From positions 1-38,248 of the forward strand of contig JAUSNJ010000098.1 in NCBI GenBank assembly GCA_030645355.1: a stretch of DNA of 38,248 bases. Reading direction: 5' to 3'. Source of the stretch: Rhodoferax sp. GTDB lineage: Bacteria; Pseudomonadota; Gammaproteobacteria; Burkholderiales; Burkholderiaceae_C. Positions within the stretch are counted from its first letter, which is position 1. Each line of letters starts with the position of its first letter. Made by a program: the position numbers and the translations under genes. The notes under the pieces are model-generated. The model was not told the DNA's origin and did not search any database. It saw nothing but the letters and a program-made list of their open reading frames with translations. Positions 33,475 to 38,248 of this stretch are shown here, piece after piece.

Positions 33475-34251
33475 TTAACGGTGCACAAACTTGGCAGTCC
33501 GCTTTTCTACAAAGGCTTGCATGCCCTCTTTTTGGTCTTGCAAGGCGAAACTGGCATGCAACATGCGGCGCTCAAACCAGATGCCTTCACTCAGCGGACT
33601 TTCATACGCCCGATTAACCGCTTCTTTCATCATCATGAGAGCGGGCAAGGAGTACTCGGATATCTTTTTTGCTGTTGCCAGCGTTTCCTCCAGTAAAGTT
33701 TCTGCAGGCAGGACACGTGATACCAGTCCGGCCCGTAAGGCTTCATGGGCATCCATGAGACGTCCAGTCATGCACAAGTCCATGGCCAACGCCTTGCCTA
33801 CTGCTCGTGGCAAACGCTGTGTGCCGCCCGCACCGGGCAAGGTGCCAATTTTGATTTCGGGCTGTCCAAATCGCGCGGTTTCGGACGCAAATACAAGATC
33901 ACACATCATGGCCAGTTCGCAACCGCCACCCAACGCAAAACCAGATACAGCCGCAATCAGGGGTTTGCGACAAGTCCGGAGCCGCTCCCAGTTGCGGGTG
34001 ATGAAGTCTGTGCTGTAAGCCTGCGCAAAGTCCATGTTCTGCATGGCCACGATGTCAGCACCGGCAGCAAAGACTTTCTCGGAACCTGTCAGCACCACAC
34101 AGCCAATACCCGTATCTGCTTCCAGTTGATCCAGTGCATCCCGCAGGCCGTTCATCACCGCGTCGTTCAATGCATTCATGGCGTCGGGCCTGTGAATGCG
34201 AATCAGGCCGACACGGTCGTGTATTTCCAGCTGGATCACTTCGCTGCTCAT
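33475..34251 (-). CDS. badK: Enoyl-CoA hydratase (BadK-like)
   Basis: A 258-residue crotonase. The first oxyanion-hole segment is FAAGADIVAM (residues 61-70), the second is G108-GGCEL. Catalytic acids E112 and E132 (GQPEIKIG) are 20 residues apart, as in hydratases of this family, and GAGGTQRLPR follows. The FITRNWE stretch (83-89) resembles cyclohex-1-ene-1-carboxyl-CoA hydratase BadK as I remember it; the generic PaaF/EchA alternative cannot be excluded. GGAGAGG precedes ATG 34251, whose ATGA overlaps the ligase stop by 4 nt. Likely step: hydration of the ring double bond made by the AliB-like dehydrogenase, giving the 2-hydroxyacyl-CoA. Confidence 0.82.
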   Translation of the reverse strand: MSSEVIQLEIHDRVGLIRIHRPDAMNALNDAVMNGLRDALDQLEADTGIGCVVLTGSEKVFAAGADIVAMQNMDFAQAYSTDFITRNWERLRTCRKPLIAAVSGFALGGGCELAMMCDLVFASETARFGQPEIKIGTLPGAGGTQRLPRAVGKALAMDLCMTGRLMDAHEALRAGLVSRVLPAETLLEETLATAKKISEYSLPALMMMKEAVNRAYESPLSEGIWFERRMLHASFALQDQKEGMQAFVEKRTAKFVHR

Positions 34252-35876
34252 ACGCCCTCTCCAAATTCTTTGGCCGAGTCGCGGAGTTTGAATTTTTGCA
34301 ACTTGCCACTGGGTGTTTTGGGTAGATCCTCCATGAGCTCAAGACGCTCTGGGTGATACTGCCGCGTCACCTGATGCTCGGACAGGTAACGGCTCATTTC
34401 CTCCAGCGTAAAGGTATGACCGGGCTTGACAGTGACGAACGCACAAGCTTTTTCGCCCAGGCGTGCATCGGGATATCCTACGATAGCCACCATTGCCACC
34501 GCAGGATGCTTGTAGAGCAGATTTTCAATTTCCATGACGGGAATGTTTTCTCCGCCCCGGATGATCAAGTCTTTGCTGCGGCCATTGATGCGCACATAGC
34601 CTTCTTCATCCAGGTAGGCCAAGTCTCCCGTATCAAACCAACCATCGATGTCGGTAGCATTGAGATGCGGGCGCTTCAGATAACCGGCAAACAGGGAGCA
34701 ACCACGTACATACAAACTGCCGGTCTGTCCTGTCGGCAGTGACTGACCGTCTCCGCCGACGACCTTCAGCTCGATTCCTGGTAGCGGACGTCCATCCGTG
34801 CTGCCGGATTTTTCATTCGTTCGTGCGGGCTCTGTCACCGTTACGGCGCCACACTCGGTCATACCCCAAGCCGAACTGACGGCCAAACCCAACACTTTAC
34901 GTGCCCGCTCTATCAACACCGGGGGAATGGGTGCACCAGCGCAGCAGAAATTTGCAAACTGGGGCGACACCGGGCCCCCTGCTTCAGCAGCGTTACACAA
35001 ATCAGCGACAAAAGGACTGGATGCCATGCTGAAAGTGATGCCTTCAGTGCGGATCAGCTCTAGAGCCTGCTTGGGATCCCAGACATCCTGCAGCACCGTG
35101 GTCCCATTCAAGATCAATGGAATCATGGCCAAATAACCAAATCCGGTCAGATGCGCCATGGGTGAAGCTCCCAAAATGACGTCCTGACTGGTGAGGCCAT
35201 ATGCTTCAATGAAACCATGCAAATTGGCAAACAAGGTGTTGGATGTGTGCATCACTCCTTTAGGCTCACCCGTCGTACCAGACGTGTACATCAGTAACAT
35301 CACATCATCTGCGCCCAGCGGATCAGCGGACACCGGTGGCAAATGTTCACTCAGCAAAAGCGCATCAAAGCCGTTTGCTCCTTCTCCATCCACGACCACA
35401 AGATGCTGAAGAAATGGCAACTCACTGCGCATGCCATTCGCCATAATCTCATAGTCAAAACCCTTGTAGCTCTTGGGCACAATGAACACCTTGGATTCGC
35501 CAAAGTCGAGCATGAACTTAAGTTCCCGTTGACGGAAGATCGGCATGATCGGATTGGCCACGGCACCGATACGAGCACAGGCAAGCGCCAATGCAATGAA
35601 TTCCCACCAGTTAGGCAACTGCCAGCTCACGACGTCACCACGACCAATGCCCAGCCCTAGAAGTCCACGGGCGATGAGGTCCGCACGTCGGGCCAACTCA
35701 CGGTAGCCAAGGCGCACAGGAGTCACCCTATCACTACGGTAGGCCACCACCGCCGTATGGTCCGGCCGGACTTGCAGGGCTTGTGCCATGAACTGGTTGA
35801 TGGTCTGGTGGCGCCAAAGCCCAGAAGCCGTCATGGCAGATTGGCGAGGTGAAATTAAAACAGGATCGAATTGCAC
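34248..35876 (-). CDS. aliA: AMP-forming acyl-CoA ligase (AliA-like cyclohexanecarboxylate-CoA ligase)
   Basis: A 542-residue ANL-superfamily ligase. The phosphate-binding motif YTSGTTGEPKG is near residues 195-205, GMTECGA near 345, DTGDLAY near 415, GRSKDLIIRGGENI follows, and the C-terminal catalytic Lys is K525 (TPSGKLQKF). The N-terminus (MQFDPVLISPR, then TINQFM) and QLPNWWEF resemble AliA-type ligases. Start is GTG 35876 with GGAGA 7 nt before it. It would activate an imported ring carboxylate as its CoA ester. It heads the minus-strand operon and is divergent from the AliB-like dehydrogenase; the shared 272-nt intergenic region is rich in palindromes. Confidence 0.85.
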   Translation of the reverse strand: MQFDPVLISPRQSAMTASGLWRHQTINQFMAQALQVRPDHTAVVAYRSDRVTPVRLGYRELARRADLIARGLLGLGIGRGDVVSWQLPNWWEFIALALACARIGAVANPIMPIFRQRELKFMLDFGESKVFIVPKSYKGFDYEIMANGMRSELPFLQHLVVVDGEGANGFDALLLSEHLPPVSADPLGADDVMLLMYTSGTTGEPKGVMHTSNTLFANLHGFIEAYGLTSQDVILGASPMAHLTGFGYLAMIPLILNGTTVLQDVWDPKQALELIRTEGITFSMASSPFVADLCNAAEAGGPVSPQFANFCCAGAPIPPVLIERARKVLGLAVSSAWGMTECGAVTVTEPARTNEKSGSTDGRPLPGIELKVVGGDGQSLPTGQTGSLYVRGCSLFAGYLKRPHLNATDIDGWFDTGDLAYLDEEGYVRINGRSKDLIIRGGENIPVMEIENLLYKHPAVAMVAIVGYPDARLGEKACAFVTVKPGHTFTLEEMSRYLSEHQVTRQYHPERLELMEDLPKTPSGKLQKFKLRDSAKEFGEGV

Positions 35877-35916
35877 AGAAAGTCTCCTTCAGTATTGGAT
35901 TCGAAATGCTTGTGCG

Positions 35917-35975
35917 TTACAACTTGTAAAACACGCTATATAGGCAATATATTGTCGTAAATTATTTTTACAAGT
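35917..35975. promoter_or_regulatory. Palindrome TTACAA-C-TTGTAA with distal repeat
   Basis: TTACAA (35917-35922), one base, TTGTAA (35924-35929) is a perfect 13-bp palindrome close to the start of the ligase gene. Its right part, ACTTGTAAAA (35922-35931), recurs inverted as TTTTACAAGT at 35966-35975. A 10-bp palindrome CAATATATTG lies between (35945-35954). This is a good candidate for operator half-sites controlling the minus-strand promoter. Confidence 0.5.
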
Positions 35976-36005
35976 CGATTTGATCACTAAAAACAAACCG
36001 CAATA

Positions 36006-36021
36006 ATAGGGATTTCCCTAT
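36006..36021. promoter_or_regulatory. Palindrome ATAGGGA-TT-TCCCTAT
   Basis: A perfect 7+7 bp inverted repeat with a 2-nt centre. Its last two bases overlap the start of the 19-bp inverted repeat that follows. It lies midway between the divergent ligase and dehydrogenase genes and is likely part of the same regulatory array. Confidence 0.5.
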
Positions 36022-36061
36022 ATAAACCGGCAAAATTTTGTTAAATTTTGCCGGTTTATAT
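36020..36061. promoter_or_regulatory. Perfect 19-bp inverted repeat between aliA and aliB
   Basis: Left arm ATATAAACCGGCAAAATTT (36020-36038), 4-nt spacer TGTT, right arm AAATTTTGCCGGTTTATAT (36043-36061), with no mismatches. It is far longer than needed for a simple operator. It ends 28 bp before the -35-like box of the aliB promoter. It may be a high-affinity regulator site, a bidirectional terminator insulating the two divergent operons (A/T tracts flank the GC core), or a small palindromic insertion. Confidence 0.7.
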
Positions 36062-36089
36062 TTCATGCAAATTTATTTCAGTAAATATA

Positions 36090-36119
36090 TTGACATTGTT
36101 TGCAGTTCTTTCTTAAACT
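36090..36119 (+). promoter_or_regulatory. Candidate sigma-70 promoter for aliB
   Basis: TTGACA at 36090-36095 matches the -35 consensus exactly. TTAAAC (36113-36118, spacer 17) or TAAACT (36114-36119, spacer 18) is a usable -10. Transcription would start about 25 nt before ATG 36149, leaving room for the AAGGAG ribosome site. Confidence 0.6.
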
Positions 36120-36148
36120 GCAATCCTTGAACAACAAAGGAGACTTGA

Positions 36149-37297
36149 ATGGACTTCAACCTGAGTGACGACCAGCAAGCACTGGTAGACAGCGCCCGTC
36201 GGTTTGCCGTGCAAAAGCTGGCCCCAGGGTATCGCCTGGGCGACAAAACCGGCCGAGTGGACCGTGCCATGGTCAAGGCCATGGGTGACATGGGTTTTCT
36301 TGGCCCGGAACTGCCCGAGGTCTACGGCGGCCTGGGTGTGGACTGCGTGACCAGCGGATTGCTGCTGGAGCAGATTGCCTATGGCGACTTCAACATGTCG
36401 TACATCAATCTGTTGACTTCCTTGTGTGGCCAAATCATTGCCACCCATGCGCAGGAGTATTTGAAGGAGCGTTGGCTCAAACCCATCCTGGCGGGTGACA
36501 AGCTGGTAGCTATTGCGCTGACCGAGCCCAGTGCCGGATCGGATGCTGCTCGTCTGAAGCTCAGAGCCGTTCGTGATGGCGACCACTTTGTGATTAACGG
36601 CGAAAAAACATCCATCTCACTGGCCGACCAGTCCGACGTGGCCGTGGTGTTTGCCCGCACCGGTACCGACGCTGACGGCGCCAAGGGCATCAGTGCCTTT
36701 CTGGTGCCCATGGACTTGGCCGGCCTGACCCGCACCGCGTTTGACGACGTGGGCACCCGCGCCGTAGGACGCGGCTCCATCTTTTTTGACAACGTGCGCG
36801 TGCCCGCCGACCACATGCTGGGCGATGAAGGCAAGGGCTTCATCCAGGTCATGCAGGGTTTTGATTACAGCCGCGCGCTGATTGGCCTGCAGTGTCTGGG
36901 TGTAGCGCGAGCCTCACTGGACGAAAGCTGGGAGTACGCCAAGGGCCGGGAGACTTTTGGTCAACCCATCATCGAGCGCCAAGGGGTGAGCTTTCCTCTG
37001 GCCGAAGCCGAAACCTATCTGGAATCGCTACGCTGGCACTGTCTGCGCACGCTATGGCTCAAGGACAATGGCAAACCACACACCGCCGAAGCGGCCATGT
37101 GCAAATGGTGGGGCCCCAAGCTGGCCTGCGAAATCATCCATCAATGTCTGCTTACGCACGGCCATGGCGGTTATGCCAGCGACTATGCGTTTGCTCAGCG
37201 CTATCGAGATGTGCTGGGTTTGCAGATTGGTGACGGCACAGCCAACATCATGAAGATGATCATTGCGCGCGAAAAGTCAGGCATACGCCTGACTTAA
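36149..37297 (+). CDS. aliB: Acyl-CoA dehydrogenase (AliB-like cyclohexanecarboxyl-CoA dehydrogenase)
   Basis: A 382-residue acyl-CoA dehydrogenase: N-terminal helical domain from MDFNLSDDQQAL, ALTEPSAGSDAA near residues 128-140 in the middle domain, and a C-terminal helical domain ending in LQIGDGTANIMK. The catalytic-base position carries D362 instead of Glu. AAAGGAG precedes ATG 36149. The assignment to AliB rests on context: a divergent AliA-like ligase, a BadK-like hydratase, and BadH/BadI remnants directly downstream, the gene set of the cyclohexanecarboxylate route. The expected reaction is 1,2-dehydrogenation of the ring CoA ester. A generic acyl-CoA dehydrogenase is the alternative. 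Confidence 0.82.
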   Translation: MDFNLSDDQQALVDSARRFAVQKLAPGYRLGDKTGRVDRAMVKAMGDMGFLGPELPEVYGGLGVDCVTSGLLLEQIAYGDFNMSYINLLTSLCGQIIATHAQEYLKERWLKPILAGDKLVAIALTEPSAGSDAARLKLRAVRDGDHFVINGEKTSISLADQSDVAVVFARTGTDADGAKGISAFLVPMDLAGLTRTAFDDVGTRAVGRGSIFFDNVRVPADHMLGDEGKGFIQVMQGFDYSRALIGLQCLGVARASLDESWEYAKGRETFGQPIIERQGVSFPLAEAETYLESLRWHCLRTLWLKDNGKPHTAEAAMCKWWGPKLACEIIHQCLLTHGHGGYASDYAFAQRYRDVLGLQIGDGTANIMKMIIAREKSGIRLT

Positions 37298-37335
37298 ACA
37301 TAGAGATTTTTTGATTTTTTACAGGAGAAAAAGTA

Positions 37336-37590
37336 ATGCGTGGTCCAAGACATTGTTGCTGCCGGCGGCAAGGCACAGGCCTTTGTGGTGGACTTGACTA
37401 ATCAAGAGCAGGTGATCGCCTGTGTAGCGGCTATAGAAGTATCGCTGGGGCCGATCGACGTGTTGGTCAACAACGCAGGCTGGGATCGCGCCGGCAACTT
37501 CCTGAAAACCGACAAGGCCCTGTGGGAGCAGATCATCGCCATCAACCTGTATGGCTCGCTCTACATGCACCACGCTGTGCTCAAGGGCAT
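37336..37590 (+). pseudogene. badH: Fragment of a BadH-like 2-hydroxyacyl-CoA dehydrogenase gene
   Basis: AGGAG (37323-37327) and an ATG at 37336 followed by CGTGG (Met-Arg-Gly, as in BadH proteins) remain. The next about 30 codons with the TGxxxGIG cofactor site are deleted and the frame is shifted. From 37340 the SDR frame resumes at VQDIVAAGGKAQAF and runs through DVLVNNAGWD and INLYGSLYMHHAVLKG. It then stops matching before the catalytic Ser/Tyr/Lys. The NNAGWD and MHHAVL segments resemble BadH specifically. It lies 38 nt after aliB in the order expected of an intact operon. Not functional. Confidence 0.78.
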
Positions 37591-37645
37591 CTACACCGAC
37601 ATCCTCTACACCAAGGTTGACGGCATCGCCACCATCACCATCTGA
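37591..37645 (+). pseudogene. badI: 5' fragment of a BadI-like ring hydrolase gene
   Basis: Directly after the BadH-like piece and in the same frame, the peptide YTDILYTKVDGIATITI appears, followed by TGA. This is the N-terminal strand pair of a crotonase, of the kind that opens BadI/MenB-type proteins, where NRP would come next. All the remaining about 240 codons are absent. BadI (2-ketocyclohexanecarboxyl-CoA hydrolase) opens the ring, so this locus has lost that step. With so short a fragment, another crotonase cannot be excluded. Confidence 0.65.
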
Positions 37646-37961
37646 TCCAGGTATCTCCTTCCCGCATGTGCGCTCCGGCAAGGTGCGCATGCTGGCGGTG
37701 GCCGGCACTAAGCGCTCTTCGTTTTTCCCCGAGGTGCCCACCTTGTCCGAACTCGGTTTCAAGGGCGCCGAGCTCGACATCAACGCTCGCATGGGCCGCG
37801 AAATAGCCAAAGCACTGGCGCAGGCCAACACCAAAACCCGCTATGAGTCGCTGGGCGCTGAACCCGTTGGCATGGATTCTGTTGAATTCCGCAAGCTGCT
37901 GGCCGAAGAAGGCCGTGCGCTGACCGCCCTGATCAAGGAACGCAAGATCGTACTGGAATGA
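37646..37961 (+). pseudogene. 3' fragment of a Bug/TctC-type solute receptor gene
   Basis: The frame shifts after the TGA, and the C-terminal part of a Bug (tripartite tricarboxylate receptor) protein follows: SGKVRMLAVAGTKRSS, PEVPTLSELGFKGAELDI, then EIAKALAQ and LGAEPVGMDSVEF to the stop at 37961. Between AELDI and EIAKALAQ about 20 residues normal for the family are missing, apparently in frame, so this piece itself has an internal deletion. The N-terminal two thirds of the gene are absent. It is the only trace of a Bug system in the window. Confidence 0.78.
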
Positions 37962-38127
37962 ACCGCAACGCTCCTTCCTACTGTCGGGAAGGGGCTCACC
38001 CATGTTAGAGAGTGTCAGGCCCAGTATGAATTCGCAGCCCGTCCCTAACTCACCCGCATGAATGCTGGGTTTTTAGGGTTTCTCAGGGGTGACTAAGTAG
38101 TGGAGATCAGTAGTGTCCCAACGTTTT
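37962..38127. other. Non-coding gap before the transposase remnant
   Basis: A stem with GCTCCTTCC paired to a GGAAGGGGC-like arm lies right after the Bug fragment (about 37971-37995), without a T tract. The terminator-like hairpin at 38043-38078 is listed separately. AGTAGTGTCCCAACG near 38110-38124 may belong to the terminal repeat of the insertion sequence, but its partner is outside the window. Confidence 0.4.
38043..38078 (+). terminator. Terminator-like hairpin near the right edge
   Basis: CCCTAA (38043-38048) pairs with TTAGGG (38073-38078), and inside it ACCC (38052-38055) pairs with GGGT (38067-38070), followed by TTTT. The inner stem plus T tract looks like an intrinsic terminator for rightward transcription from the aliB locus. 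The outer stem makes it nearly symmetric, so it could also stop leftward transcripts from the transposase gene. Confidence 0.5.
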
Positions 38128-38248
38128 TCAGAGGAGAGAGAGCTGTTGAGGCTCAAATTCTGAATCTTTGTCGGGCGCGGGTGGCGTAAGTAGTTGATTT
38201 ATTGGGGTTGTTTCAAACATGGTCAAACTCAGGATTTGTAGGATTTCA
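38128..38248 (-). CDS. IS4-family-like transposase, C-terminal part (cut by window edge)
   Basis: The minus-strand frame is open from the right edge to a TGA at 38128-38130. It encodes 39 residues including ILQILSLTMFETTPINQLL and the tail FEPQQLSLL. The ILQILS-(L/V)-(T/S)-x-FE-x-TP pattern is the C-terminal end I recognise from IS4-family transposases. The DDE catalytic residues would lie outside the window, so activity cannot be judged. It marks a mobile element directly beside the chain of truncated genes at 37336-37961. Confidence 0.6.
   Translation of the reverse strand, partial: EILQILSLTMFETTPINQLLTPPAPDKDSEFEPQQLSLL

Noticed and set aside
1..38248. CRISPR arrays, tRNA or rRNA genes, phage or defence genes
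   Set aside because: I saw no regularly spaced direct repeats, no tRNA-like cloverleaf sequence and no relevant protein families.

Overview
The window looks like a catabolic accessory region from a betaproteobacterium, most likely Burkholderiales/Comamonadaceae. That placement rests on overall protein flavour and gene mix (paired Liv-type ABC importers, a Bug-type receptor remnant, NIPSNAP/EthD proteins, IclR regulators); no rRNA or housekeeping marker is present to confirm it. I see no tRNA, rRNA, CRISPR array or phage genes. Base composition changes visibly along the window: GC-rich at 1-6.1 kb and 19.6-27.9 kb, lower at 6.6-17 kb and 28-36 kb, and AT-rich around the two IclR genes at 17-19.6 kb. 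This suggests a mosaic of separately acquired catabolic blocks.

Block A (1-6109, + strand): a KstD-like FAD dehydrogenase cut by the left edge, a double-domain NIPSNAP protein, a TIM-barrel isomerase/epimerase, an acyl-CoA dehydrogenase and a fused-subunit family I CoA-transferase. A REP-like palindrome sits between the second and third genes. Block B (6655-16840, + strand): a second KstD-like flavoprotein, an SDR, a complete branched-chain-type ABC importer (receptor, LivH, a LivM-LivG fusion, LivF), an old-yellow-enzyme reductase, a double EthD protein and an EamA transporter. Two IclR regulators follow (17201-19184), with a possible 59-residue membrane peptide between them, then a strong intrinsic terminator. 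Block C (19591-24074, + strand): an atypical metallo-beta-lactamase-fold protein, an MhpA-type flavin monooxygenase, a DUF2783 protein, a VOC enzyme and an FAH-family hydrolase. This is a plausible aromatic hydroxylation/ring-cleavage module.

Block D (24640-35876, - strand) runs from an acyl-CoA ligase (AliA-like) and an enoyl-CoA hydratase (BadK-like) through an SDR, a second Liv importer, a CHMI-like tautomerase, an epimerase-type dehydrogenase and another SDR to a NIPSNAP and a rhodanese. Divergently, on the + strand at 36149, lies an acyl-CoA dehydrogenase (AliB-like). The intergenic space between ligase and dehydrogenase carries several stacked palindromes, including a perfect 19-bp inverted repeat. 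AliA, AliB and BadK are the entry steps of cyclohexanecarboxylate beta-oxidation. Immediately downstream of aliB are remnants of badH-like and badI-like genes, joined by deletions to the tail of a Bug receptor gene. The ring-opening end of the pathway is therefore destroyed at this locus. The window ends in the 3' part of an IS4-like transposase gene.

The common theme is degradation of alicyclic and aromatic acids or ketones: import, CoA activation, ring desaturation by flavoproteins, and hydration/oxidation by SDRs and crotonases. A second composite scar (25388-25670) joins, head to head, remnants of paralogs of the block A flavoprotein and CoA-transferase. The region has thus gone through repeated duplication and deletion. 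Substrate assignments are inference from family and context; no similarity search was run.
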